Position numbers and translations under genes: made by a program. From Gammaproteobacteria bacterium (lineage in GTDB: Bacteria > Pseudomonadota > Gammaproteobacteria > Steroidobacterales > Steroidobacteraceae): 64,000 bases of DNA. The stretch's first letter is position 1, and each line of letters opens with the position of its first letter. The stretch is from positions 558,001 through 622,000 of the forward strand of contig PKRE01000001.1 of the NCBI GenBank assembly GCA_017577615.1. Direction: 5' to 3'. Below the pieces are notes generated by a model. That model saw only the letters and a list, made by a program, of their open reading frames with translations, had not been told where the DNA came from and did no database searches. Positions 33,848 through 41,894 of the stretch are shown here, one piece after another.

Positions 33848-34740
33848 GCGCAGCAGTCGGCTTTATCGGCCTTGGCGCCATGGGGCTAGGCATGGCGCAC
33901 AACCTCCACAAGCAAGGATTCCTCAGCGCCGTCTGGAACCGGACCCATGCGAAGGCGGTAAGCTTCGCCCGCGAAACAGGCACACGTGCAGCAAGCGACC
34001 TGCCCGAGCTCGCCGCGCTTTCGAATGTCATCGTCAGTTGCGTGTCCGCCGACGACGATGTCCTCGAGATCGTCGACGCGTTGGCACCTCACCTGAACGA
34101 AAGCCACCTGTTCATCGATTGCTCGACGATCGCTGCCGACACGGCACGCGCCGCAGCAGACCGCCTGCGTCAACGCGGTGTCGCCTTCCTGGACGCCCCC
34201 GTGAGCGGCGGTGTCGAAGGCGCCCGTGATGCCACGCTCGCCATCATGGTCGGTGGGGAACGTGAGGCGTTCGAACGCGCCCTTCCGGTGCTCAATGCGA
34301 TGGGCAAGATCGTCACGCACTTCGGCGCGACCGGTGCAGGTCAGGCGGCAAAGGCAACCAACCAGATCATGTGCGCGGGCATCATCCAAGCCGTCGCCGA
34401 GGCGATGGCTTTTGCCAAGGCCGAAAACCTGCCGCTCGATCGACTGATCGACACCTTGAGCCAAGGCGCCGGCTCGAGCTGGTACTTCGTGCATCGCGCA
34501 CCGAACATCGTGAAGAACGAGTACCCGGCGGGTTTTCGCATTCGCCTGCACGAGAAAGATCTGAAGATCTGCCGCGCCATGGCAGCGCGCCACGGCGTAC
34601 AACTGCCGCTGATCGAGATGACTCTGGTGCATTACCGACGCCTCATCGAGCAGGGCTACGGTGACGAGGACATCTCGGCGCTGTTCCGTCTGAAGAATGG
34701 CTTGTTCGAGGCCGCAGCAAAATCGGCAAGAAAAGAATAG
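33844..34740 (+). CDS. 3-hydroxyisobutyrate dehydrogenase-family NAD(P)-dependent oxidoreductase
   Basis: 298 aa. The Rossmann motif is GFIGLGAMGLGMAHNL at the start; the substrate block DAPVSGGVEGARDATLAIMVGG and the catalytic Lys in GQAAKATNQIM are those of beta-hydroxyacid dehydrogenases (HIBADH, tartronate semialdehyde reductase, GLYR). The C-terminal helical domain has KDLKICRAMAARHGVQLP. The exact substrate cannot be told from the sequence. The start is GTG at 33844, overlapping the DUF4124 stop by four bases; a TTG two codons earlier would enlarge the overlap. The algZ gene follows by 24 nt, so these genes may run into the algZ-algR unit. Confidence 0.88.
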   Translation: MSAAVGFIGLGAMGLGMAHNLHKQGFLSAVWNRTHAKAVSFARETGTRAASDLPELAALSNVIVSCVSADDDVLEIVDALAPHLNESHLFIDCSTIAADTARAAADRLRQRGVAFLDAPVSGGVEGARDATLAIMVGGEREAFERALPVLNAMGKIVTHFGATGAGQAAKATNQIMCAGIIQAVAEAMAFAKAENLPLDRLIDTLSQGAGSSWYFVHRAPNIVKNEYPAGFRIRLHEKDLKICRAMAARHGVQLPLIEMTLVHYRRLIEQGYGDEDISALFRLKNGLFEAAAKSARKE

Positions 34741-34764
34741 CCTGCAAGCCCAGAAGGTTTGACG

Positions 34765-35877
34765 ATGTCGAATACAGGCGCGTCACAACCGGATGCCGGC
34801 CCGGCATTCTTTCTACCTGACTTCTGCGGCTCGCGCGCGGTGCTGGCAGTCGTGCTCATCGTCGAGCTCGTCGCGCTCGTGTTCGCGATCGCAAGGCAAG
34901 CCCTGCACGACAATTTCTGGACCGACCTGGCGACCACATCATTGTTCCTGCTGTGGGTTGGGCTGACGTGCACCGCGGTTCTCTGCCGTGCACGGACCTG
35001 GCTGCACTCGCTGTCCACGTCTCGCGCGGTGACCGTCATGCTCGTGCTGCTGGTCACGACGATCGGCCTCGTGTCAGAGGTCGCATATCAAATCGGACAG
35101 TTGTGGGGAATTGATGCCGCGAGCGGGTCACAGGTGAGCATCTTTCCGCGCGACCATGCAGGCTTCTTGCTGCGAAACATCGCCGTCGGCTTCATCGTGA
35201 GCGCGCTCGCACTGCGCTATTTCTACGTCAATGCGCAACGTCAGCGCAGCATCGAGATGGAGGCGCTCGCACGCATACACGCCTTGCAGGCCCGCATCCG
35301 CCCGCACTTCCTGTTCAACAGCATGAACACGATCGCCTCGCTCACACGCTCGAATCCGGAACGCGCCGAACAGGCGGTCGAGGATCTCGCCGATCTGTTT
35401 CGCGCGAGCCTGAATGATGCGACCGTCCGTATCTCCCTGGAGGACGAGATCGAGATCGCACGTACGCATCAGCGCATCGAGCAATTGCGACTCGGTGATC
35501 GCCTGCAGGTGCAATGGGACATCGCTGACCTGCCGCTCAACGCGCGTGTGCCCTCGTTGATCATTCAACCTCTGCTGGAGAACGCCGTCTATCACGGCAT
35601 TGAGATGTTGCCTCAAGGGGGTTGCATCTCGATCCGCGGCGCACGCCATGGCGATACGCTCGAGATCGAAGTGCGCAATCCCGTGCCAGCACAAACAGGT
35701 TACGGAGAGCGTGAAGGCAATCGCATGGCGTTAGAGAACATTCGGCAGCGGCTAGAGCTCGCATGGCCGGGTCGGGCGCGCGTGGAAACCGAGCAGAAAG
35801 ACGGCGAATTTTGCGCCCGACTCATATTTCCGTATGCTGATTCGCCCTTGTTGGAAGGAAGCTCGCTCGATTCATGA
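34765..35877 (+). CDS. algZ: AlgZ (FimS)-type sensor histidine kinase
   Basis: 370 aa. Four membrane helices in the first 165 residues, then a His_kinase domain with phospho-acceptor His181 in IRPHFLFNSMN, and an ATPase half with LIIQPLLENAVYHGIE and EREGNRMALENIRQRLEL. The domain plan and the overlap with algR match Pseudomonas algZ/fimS, which controls twitching motility and alginate through AlgR. I start at the ATG at 34765, preceded by AGAAGG; the TTG at 34759 is less likely. The classical order algZ-algR-hemC is interrupted here by the yqjD group and an AI-2E transporter. Confidence 0.9.
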   Translation: MSNTGASQPDAGPAFFLPDFCGSRAVLAVVLIVELVALVFAIARQALHDNFWTDLATTSLFLLWVGLTCTAVLCRARTWLHSLSTSRAVTVMLVLLVTTIGLVSEVAYQIGQLWGIDAASGSQVSIFPRDHAGFLLRNIAVGFIVSALALRYFYVNAQRQRSIEMEALARIHALQARIRPHFLFNSMNTIASLTRSNPERAEQAVEDLADLFRASLNDATVRISLEDEIEIARTHQRIEQLRLGDRLQVQWDIADLPLNARVPSLIIQPLLENAVYHGIEMLPQGGCISIRGARHGDTLEIEVRNPVPAQTGYGEREGNRMALENIRQRLELAWPGRARVETEQKDGEFCARLIFPYADSPLLEGSSLDS

Positions 35878-36608
35878 AAGTCCTGATCGTCGACGACGAA
35901 CCTCCGGCGCGTGAGCGCTTACGCCGCCTCCTAGACGAAATCGATGGCTACGAAGTCGTCGCAGAAGCCTCCAACGGCGAAGAAGCACTCGCAGCCTGCA
36001 GCGAGCTCAAGCCCGACGTCGTCCTGCTCGATGTGCGCATGCCGGGTCTTTCCGGTCTGCAAGTCGCCCGGCACATCGACTGTCTCGAAGAGCCGCCCGC
36101 CGTTATCTTCACGACTGCCTACGATCAATATGCCGTCGAAGCATTCGAAACCGAAGCGGTCGGCTACTTGCTCAAGCCGGTACGCAAGGAAAAGCTGACC
36201 CACGCGCTGCGCCACGCGGCGCGTATCCCGCCGACGCGACTACAGAAGATCGCCGCAAGCGCACGCATGGAGAACCGGCGCGAGCAGATCTGCGCGCGAG
36301 TCGGGGACCAGCTACGCCTCATTCCGGTGAGCGATATCTATTATTTCGCTGCCGATCAGAAGTACGTCACCGTCAAGCACAAAGGAGGCGAAAACCTGAT
36401 CGACGAGTCGCTGAAGGCGCTCAGCGAAGAGTTCGCACCGGATTTCATCCGCATCCACCGCAACGCGCTCGTGGCCGAGAAGTACATTTCGGCAGTCGAG
36501 CGTACCGACACCGGACAGTACGTCGTGCGCATGCGCGAATGCGGCTCGGTGCTCGAGGTGAGCCGACGGCACGCTCCCGAGCTACTGAGGAGGATTCGCG
36601 GCGGCTGA
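35874..36608 (+). CDS. algR: AlgR-type LytTR response regulator
   Basis: 244 aa. The receiver domain starts MKVLIVDDEPPARERLRRLL and has phospho-acceptor Asp53 in VVLLDVRMPGLSG, with FTTAYDQYAVEAF and GYLLKPV. The LytTR domain (about 140-244) has DIYYFAADQKYVTVKH, RIHRNALVAEKYI and EVSRRHAPELL. The ATG overlaps the algZ stop (ATGA). In Pseudomonas AlgR regulates type IV pili, alginate and other virulence traits; whether the same targets apply here is unknown. The gene ends 8 nt before the convergent yqjK-like gene. Confidence 0.92.
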   Translation: MKVLIVDDEPPARERLRRLLDEIDGYEVVAEASNGEEALAACSELKPDVVLLDVRMPGLSGLQVARHIDCLEEPPAVIFTTAYDQYAVEAFETEAVGYLLKPVRKEKLTHALRHAARIPPTRLQKIAASARMENRREQICARVGDQLRLIPVSDIYYFAADQKYVTVKHKGGENLIDESLKALSEEFAPDFIRIHRNALVAEKYISAVERTDTGQYVVRMRECGSVLEVSRRHAPELLRRIRGG

Positions 36609-36616
36609 GCCACGCG

Positions 36617-36937
36617 TCACGAGCGCGCCTGCCGCAGCATCGCAAGCGCATTCAGCGTTCGCTTGGCCAGCCCGTACCACACTACGCTCCGACCCATCCA
36701 ACGGGCGAGTCGAGCCGGGCCAATCAGCGTGAGCACCGCCACGCCAACTGCAATGAGCACGGGCTTCTTGACGAAGCGGCGAACCGTGCCGAGCGCACGA
36801 TCCACCTTGGCCAGCTCGTGCCCGATCTCGCCTGCGGCTCGCGCCACTTGCTGACGTTGTGCGGCGCACTTTGCTTGGAGCTGCCGGCGCCGCTCGGCAA
36901 GTTCCGCGGCGCGATCTGCACGCGGTGTGCTGCTCAT
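36617..36937 (-). CDS. YqjK-like small protein
   Basis: 106 aa. The N-terminal half is a highly charged helix (ADRAAELAERRRQLQAK, AAQRQQVARAAGEI), followed by one hydrophobic segment (PVLIAVGVAVLTLIGPARL) and a basic tail. This matches the YqjK family encoded next to YqjD and YqjE in enterobacteria. It overlaps the yqjE-like gene by four bases. Function unknown; the neighbours are implicated in ribosome and membrane association in stationary phase. Confidence 0.72.
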   Translation of the reverse strand: MSSTPRADRAAELAERRRQLQAKCAAQRQQVARAAGEIGHELAKVDRALGTVRRFVKKPVLIAVGVAVLTLIGPARLARWMGRSVVWYGLAKRTLNALAMLRQARS

Positions 36938-37335
36938 AGGCCTGAACGCAACTGATCACGGTCTCGTGCGAGCTCTGAGAGCGTGGCTTCCAGCAACGCG
37001 GGCTTGCTACGTAGCTTGCGCGCAGTGATGAGCGCTGCGGCGACGGCAATCGCCACGAACAGCACCGTGACCGCCAACGCGGCGATGATTCGATGTGTTT
37101 CCCAGAACACAAACACGATGGTGAGCGCCGCCATGAACAGTGCCATCAACGCTGCGAATGCGGCGACGAAGGCCCATAGCGCGAGCTTGGCTGCGTGATG
37201 GACTTCCTCTTGCACCTCCGTCCGTGCCAGCTCGACACGCGTGTAGACGGCCTCGAGCAACGTGCTCGAGAGCCGCCTGAGCGACCGGAACAAGCCGCTT
37301 GCGCTCAGTGAGTCGTCGCCCGGCTGCGCGGCCAT
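36934..37335 (-). CDS. YqjE-like / phage holin family membrane protein
   Basis: 133 aa. A soluble amphipathic N-terminal helix (SLRRLSSTLLEAVYTRVELARTEVQEE, cited in part) leads to two long membrane helices (LALWAFVAAFAALMALFMAA; IIAALAVTVLFVAIAVAAAL), then a short charged tail. This is the YqjE (PF07332, holin superfamily III) plan. The role is unknown; it sits between yqjD and yqjK as in E. coli and is translated with them (4-nt gap before it, 4-base overlap after it). Confidence 0.8.
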   Translation of the reverse strand: MAAQPGDDSLSASGLFRSLRRLSSTLLEAVYTRVELARTEVQEEVHHAAKLALWAFVAAFAALMALFMAALTIVFVFWETHRIIAALAVTVLFVAIAVAAALITARKLRSKPALLEATLSELARDRDQLRSGL

Positions 37336-37339
37336 GGCA

Positions 37340-37663
37340 CTAACGCCGTCTGAAAAGCAGACCGAGCACGAGACCTATGCCAGCCGCAATACCGATGGAT
37401 TGCCATGGGTTCTCGCGCACGTAGGTTTCGGCGGCTTGGGCCATCTCTTGAGCTCGGCGCAGCGCCTGCTCTTCGAGCTCGTCGAGACGAGTGCGCGCAT
37501 CCTTGAGTGACTGTTCCACGCGTGCACGGACCTCTTGTATGCGCTCGCTCGTTTCATCGGCGGTCGCTTTGAGCAGCGCCTCGGCATCGCGCACGACGGT
37601 CTTGAGATCAGCTACGAGCTGATCCGTGGTAATCGGGCTTCTGGGTGTACCTTCTCCGTTCAT
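37340..37663 (-). CDS. YqjD/ElaB (DUF883) family protein
   Basis: 107 aa. A long coiled-coil region (residues about 12-75: LVADLKTVVRDAEALLKATAD, EEQALRRAQEMAQAAETYV) ends in the family motif YVRENPWQSIGIAAGIGLVLGLLFRRR, cited here as YVRENPWQSIG and a single C-terminal membrane helix. In E. coli YqjD is membrane-bound through this helix and binds ribosomes in stationary phase. It heads the three-gene cluster. The region upstream (37664-37863) must hold its promoter and that of the AI-2E gene. Confidence 0.85.
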   Translation of the reverse strand: MNGEGTPRSPITTDQLVADLKTVVRDAEALLKATADETSERIQEVRARVEQSLKDARTRLDELEEQALRRAQEMAQAAETYVRENPWQSIGIAAGIGLVLGLLFRRR

Positions 37664-37863
37664 CGTTCGCTCCTATGCGTGAACTGTCGTGCGATGGCCC
37701 TGCCCACCGTCTGCGTCGATGTTAGCGCCGCGGCGCAAACGCCGGCAATCAAACGGCGCTTCCCGGCCCAGGTCGATCACACGGCAGTAGACGTTACAAG
37801 TTGGCTTTCCTAGCATTGCGTCGACCGCCCGTAACTCAAGTACGCAGGTCCTCGAGCCCATAT

Positions 37864-38994
37864 ATGAGCACCCCGCAGCTGAGCACTCCGCAACGCGCAG
37901 TCGCGCCTCGCGACCGCTTCTACGCGCGCTCGTTCGCATTGGTCACGACCGCGGTGCTCGCGTATGCGCTGTTCAGAATCGTGCAACCGTTTGCGGGACC
38001 GTTGCTTTGGGCCATTTTTATAGCGTTCCTGCTGCATCCCTTGCATGTGCGGCTCACGCGCCGCCTGCGTGGACGCGCGCATTGGTCCGCCTTCCTGCTC
38101 ACCATGCTCACGCTGATCGTGGTGATCGGCCCGCTGACCGCGCTCAGCGCCGCGTTCGTAACGCAGGCAGGCGATTTGTTGCAGTTCGTTCAAGCGGCCG
38201 TCGTCGATCAGACAAAACGCAACGCATTCGATCCCGCCAGCGTTCCGTGGCTGAACGCGGCGCTGAGCTGGCTGGAGGGCACGCTCGACATCAACGTGGC
38301 GCAGGTGCGCGGCTGGGTCGTGCAGGGATCGCGTGCGCTCCTGCAATGGCTCGCCTCGATGGGAGGCAAAGTGTTTCTGGGAGCCGTCGGCACGGTGGTG
38401 GGCTTCGTGCTGATGATCTTCATGTTGTTCTTCTTCTTGCGCGACGGCGACGAGATGGTGGGAACGTTGCGCGAGCTGATTCCCATGGAAAGCTCGTACA
38501 AGGCTCGGTTGTTCGAGCATCTCGCGGCGGTGACTCGCGCGATGGTATACGGCACCGGCCTGACCGCACTCATACAAGGCACGCTGGTGGGCCTCGCTTT
38601 CTTCTTCGTGGGCCTACCCTCACCCATTGTGTTCGGCGTCATCGCTGCGCTCGCCGGCCTTTTACCGGTCGGCGGAACGGCGCTCGTCTGGGTGCCCGCT
38701 ACGATTGCCCTTGCCGCTCAGGGCCGCTGGGGCGCAGCGATCTTCATGCTGCTTTGGGGCACGCTGCTCGTCGGTCTGGTGGACAACGTCGTGCGCCCCA
38801 TGCTGGTCTCGGGCCGAGCCTCGGTCAGCACACTGACCGTGTTCATCGGCGTGCTCGGAGGCATTTCCGCTTTCGGCGCAATCGGCTTGTTCTTGGGCCC
38901 GGTCGTGCTGGCGCTCATCATTGCGTTGATTCGCTTCATGCTGGATCTGCGGCGCGCCGAGGCTGCACGCTCTACGATGCCAACACCGGAATGA
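37864..38994 (+). CDS. AI-2E family transporter
   Basis: 376 aa. The first helices (FALVTTAVLAYALFRIV, FAGPLLWAIFIAFLLHPLH) and the central cytoplasmic region lead to IFMLFFFLRDGDEMV, then VGLPSPIVFGVIAALAGLLPVGGTALVWVP and DNVVRPMLVSGRASVSTLTVFIGVLGGISAFG (cited in part), which are the family signature. Members include the putative autoinducer-2 exporter TqsA and sodium/proton antiporters, so substrate is open. I start at the ATG at 37864; the frame extends to TTG at 37801. It ends 14 nt before hemC, so hemC may be co-transcribed with it. Confidence 0.88.
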   Translation: MSTPQLSTPQRAVAPRDRFYARSFALVTTAVLAYALFRIVQPFAGPLLWAIFIAFLLHPLHVRLTRRLRGRAHWSAFLLTMLTLIVVIGPLTALSAAFVTQAGDLLQFVQAAVVDQTKRNAFDPASVPWLNAALSWLEGTLDINVAQVRGWVVQGSRALLQWLASMGGKVFLGAVGTVVGFVLMIFMLFFFLRDGDEMVGTLRELIPMESSYKARLFEHLAAVTRAMVYGTGLTALIQGTLVGLAFFFVGLPSPIVFGVIAALAGLLPVGGTALVWVPATIALAAQGRWGAAIFMLLWGTLLVGLVDNVVRPMLVSGRASVSTLTVFIGVLGGISAFGAIGLFLGPVVLALIIALIRFMLDLRRAEAARSTMPTPE

Positions 38995-39008
38995 AGGTCT
39001 AGAGAATC

Positions 39009-39938
39009 GTGACAGGTTCTCCCAACACGCTGCGCATTGCGACTCGACAGAGTCGTCTCGCGCTCTGGCAGGCCGAGCACGTGGCTGCATGCTTGCGCGC
39101 GCGCTTCCCTGAGCTCGAGATCGTGCTCGTGCCGATGACAACTCAGGGTGATCGAGTCGTCGACCGTCCTCTGGCGGAAATCGGCGGCAAGGGACTTTTC
39201 ATCAAAGAGCTCGAGCGCGCGATCTTCGATGGGCATGCGGACGTCGCTGTCCATTCAATGAAGGACGTGCCCAGCGAGCTGCCCGCGGGGATGACGCTCG
39301 GAGCAATGCTGCCGCGGGCCGACCCGCGCGATGCATTTATCTCGAATCGTTACGCGTCTTTCGCAGAGCTGCCCCGGGGGGCGAGAGTTGGAACGTCGAG
39401 CCCGCGCCGCCAGGCGCAGCTCAGACACGCGCGTGCCGATCTCGACATCGTAACGCTGCGCGGCAATGTCGAGACGCGTTTGCGCAAGCTCGATGAGGGC
39501 GAGTATGACGCCATCATTCTTGCAACCGCGGGATTGGTACGGCTCGAGCTCGCGCACCGCATCACCCAGCATCTCGATTCTTCGTTCTCCGTTCCTGCCC
39601 CTGGGCAAGGCATCATCGGGATCGAATGCCGCGCGGACGACGAACGCAGCCTGCGCTATGTGCAAGCATTGAACGATGAGGCAACGGCAACATGTTGCCG
39701 CGCGGAACGCGCCTTCGCGCGTCGCTTGCAAGGCGACTGTTACTCGCCGATCGCGGCATTTGCGCAGCTACGGGATGGCCAGCTAATGCTCGAGGGGGTG
39801 GTGGCCTCCCTGGACGGCAAGCAAATGTATCGTGATGCGATCAGCGGTGAGCCGAGTGCCGCTGCCGCCCTCGGCGTCGAACTTGCCGAGAAGCTCTTGA
39901 ATGCAGGCGCCCGCACACTGCTGCCGCCGGCAACTTAG
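39009..39938 (+). CDS. hemC: hydroxymethylbilane synthase (porphobilinogen deaminase)
   Basis: 309 aa. It polymerises four porphobilinogens to hydroxymethylbilane. Motifs: LRIATRQSRLALWQAEHV, IGGKGLFIKELERA, DVAVHSMKDVPSELP, GTSSPRRQAQL, LRGNVETRLRKLDEG, ILATAGLVRL, and the dipyrromethane-binding Cys in ARRLQGDCYSPIAAFA. The start is GTG at 39009. It leads hemC-hemD-hemX-hemY, a cluster order familiar from Pseudomonas and Xanthomonas. Confidence 0.97.
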   Translation: MTGSPNTLRIATRQSRLALWQAEHVAACLRARFPELEIVLVPMTTQGDRVVDRPLAEIGGKGLFIKELERAIFDGHADVAVHSMKDVPSELPAGMTLGAMLPRADPRDAFISNRYASFAELPRGARVGTSSPRRQAQLRHARADLDIVTLRGNVETRLRKLDEGEYDAIILATAGLVRLELAHRITQHLDSSFSVPAPGQGIIGIECRADDERSLRYVQALNDEATATCCRAERAFARRLQGDCYSPIAAFAQLRDGQLMLEGVVASLDGKQMYRDAISGEPSAAAALGVELAEKLLNAGARTLLPPAT

Positions 39939-39971
39939 GACAGCTTCGCCTGCGGGCGATTTGATTGAGAC

Positions 39972-40739
39972 ATGATTCCAAAGATCATCCCTCCGCTGAC
40001 TGGCCTGTCGGTGCTCGTGACCCGGCCGGCAGCACAAACCGAACCGCTCTGCGCGCACATCGAGCGGCTCGGCGGCATCGCAGTGCGTTTTCCGACCATT
40101 CTCATCGAGCCGCAGAGCGCACCACCCGCCGAGCCCTGCGATCTGGTCGTGTTCGCGAGCGTCAACGCGGTCGCGCTGGGACATCATCTGCTCGCGCCCA
40201 ATCCGACGATGAAGATAGCGGCCATCGGCAGGGCAACGGCTGCGGCGCTCAAAGAGGTTGGGTTACAGGTTGATTACGTTCCCGATGCGGGCTTCACGAG
40301 CGAGGCCCTGCTCGCGCATCCGGATCTGCAGCTCAGGGCAGGCATGCGCGTGCTGATCGTACGGGGCGAGGGTGGGCGCACGCTGATGCAAACCGAATTC
40401 GCCGCGCGTGGGCTGCACGTAGAAACCCGAGAGGTCTATCGCCGAGTCCGGCCGCAGGTCGATCCTGCGGTGCGCGATGCGCTCGAGATGCAGTGGAGCG
40501 AGGATGGTGTGGACGTCGTCACGTTGACGAGCGTCTCCACGCTCGATCACTTGCGCGAGATGCTGAGCGAGCGCGGGCGCGCGCTGTTGGAACGAACGCC
40601 GGTGCTCGTCGTCAGCGCGCGAATCGCGGCAGCCGCTCGCGCCGCAGGTCTCAAAGGCGACATCCTGCTCGCACCAGCCGCCGACGATGCATCCATCGTC
40701 GGGACGCTTGCTCTATGGCACTCGCGTGCACGCGCATGA
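39972..40739 (+). CDS. hemD: uroporphyrinogen-III synthase
   Basis: 255 aa. It closes hydroxymethylbilane to uroporphyrinogen III with inversion of ring D. The HEM4 fold shows as GLSVLVTRPAAQTEPLCAHIERLGG, CDLVVFASVNAV, IAAIGRATAAALKEVG, RVLIVRGEGGR (active-site side) and VTLTSVSTLDHLREML. Like most HemD sequences it is poorly conserved overall, but its place between hemC and hemX fixes the call. It is more trustworthy as the working enzyme than the HemD-like paralogue at 26683. The start ATG at 39972 has a weak GAGA upstream. Confidence 0.93.
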   Translation: MIPKIIPPLTGLSVLVTRPAAQTEPLCAHIERLGGIAVRFPTILIEPQSAPPAEPCDLVVFASVNAVALGHHLLAPNPTMKIAAIGRATAAALKEVGLQVDYVPDAGFTSEALLAHPDLQLRAGMRVLIVRGEGGRTLMQTEFAARGLHVETREVYRRVRPQVDPAVRDALEMQWSEDGVDVVTLTSVSTLDHLREMLSERGRALLERTPVLVVSARIAAAARAAGLKGDILLAPAADDASIVGTLALWHSRARA

Positions 40740-40796
40740 CCGTCTGTCTGCGTCGAGTGCTCACGCGCGTCACACAGACCGAGACCGCCCGCGTGA

Positions 40797-40802
40797 TACG
40801 AT
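40797..40802 (+). promoter_or_regulatory. candidate -10 box of hemX
   Basis: TACGAT ends 9 nt before the hemX ATG at 40812 and no Shine-Dalgarno stands between. If used, the mRNA would have a leader of only about 3 nt. No good -35 box is visible. Confidence 0.25.
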
Positions 40803-40811
40803 ACGCTTGCC

Positions 40812-41885
40812 ATGGCGGACACGAGCGACACTCCAGCTGCATCGACAACGGCGAGCACTACGTTGCCGCCGCGGCGATCCCATACTTACAGTCGCCTCAC
40901 GACTGCGATCGCCGTATTGGCTCTTGCGACAGCAGTCTATAGCCTCGTGCGCCTCGACGCGACGCGGGATCGGCTAGAGGAAATCGGCGCCACCGTCCGT
41001 GCACTGGACACCGAGCGCAACTATCTACGCACCGAGCTCGAGTACGTCGCAGAACGCGCCGCGCAGGAGCGCGAAGCGCTGGAGGGCCGTCTCGCCGCGC
41101 TGGAAGAAGTGCCCGCTCAGATGCAAGAGCTCACCAGCGTCATCGAGGAACTGCGCGGCCGCACTGTAGGACCGGAACGCGCCTGGTCGCGCGCCGAGGC
41201 CATGTATCTGCTCGAGCTGGCACAACGGCGCTTGGCGCTCAATCGCGATATCGAAACTGCAATCGCCGCGCTGGAAGGCGCCGACGCACGTTTGGCGGCA
41301 TTGAAAGATGCGTCTTTTGCACCGGTGCGTCAGCAGATCGCTCGTGAACTGCAGGCGCTACGTGCCGTCCAAGCGCCGGATGTGGTCGGCATCGGCGCAC
41401 GTCTGACAACGCTCGAGGAAGGGGTGCATCGGCTGCCCGTGCGAGGCATCGTCGTCGCTGAGCGCACGAGCGCGCCGCGCGAGGCGCTGCCTGAGGCCTT
41501 CCTGGCTCGTGCCTGGACGATCGCGCGTAACGCGGTGGCGGACTTGATCCGCGTACGCGTCGTCGACGAACGAGCAGGCGGCATCATCACGCAAGAGGAA
41601 GCGCTGCTGCGCCGCGAGCATCTGCGGCTGCTGTTGTTTTCCGCGCGTACCGCCGTCTCGCGTCACGATGCGCAGGCTTATCGCCATGCGCTCGCGAGCG
41701 CGCGCACCCTACTGGAGCAAGCATTCGACACGTCTCAGCCGAGCACACAGTCAGCGCTCGCTGAGATTCGCATGCTGGAGCCGCTCGACATTGCACCACC
41801 CCTGCCCGAGCTGACCGGCTCGGTTGCAGCGTTGCGTCGTCTGATACCGAGCGGTCAGACGAATATCCCTGCACAGCCGGAGTGA
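40812..41885 (+). CDS. hemX: HemX family membrane protein
   Basis: 357 aa. A short polar N-terminus, one membrane helix (TTAIAVLALATAVYSLV) and a long coiled coil (residues about 50-115, e.g. LDTERNYLRTELEYVAERAAQ) precede a helical HemX domain with SRAEAMYLLELAQRRLALNRD and LLFSARTAVSRHDAQAYRHAL. HemX in these bacteria was once thought to be a uroporphyrinogen methyltransferase, but this type lacks the methyltransferase motifs and may act as an anchor for the haem-pathway complex. It is followed by hemY after 9 nt. Confidence 0.88.
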   Translation: MADTSDTPAASTTASTTLPPRRSHTYSRLTTAIAVLALATAVYSLVRLDATRDRLEEIGATVRALDTERNYLRTELEYVAERAAQEREALEGRLAALEEVPAQMQELTSVIEELRGRTVGPERAWSRAEAMYLLELAQRRLALNRDIETAIAALEGADARLAALKDASFAPVRQQIARELQALRAVQAPDVVGIGARLTTLEEGVHRLPVRGIVVAERTSAPREALPEAFLARAWTIARNAVADLIRVRVVDERAGGIITQEEALLRREHLRLLLFSARTAVSRHDAQAYRHALASARTLLEQAFDTSQPSTQSALAEIRMLEPLDIAPPLPELTGSVAALRRLIPSGQTNIPAQPE

Positions 41886-41894
41886 CGACGCGCC

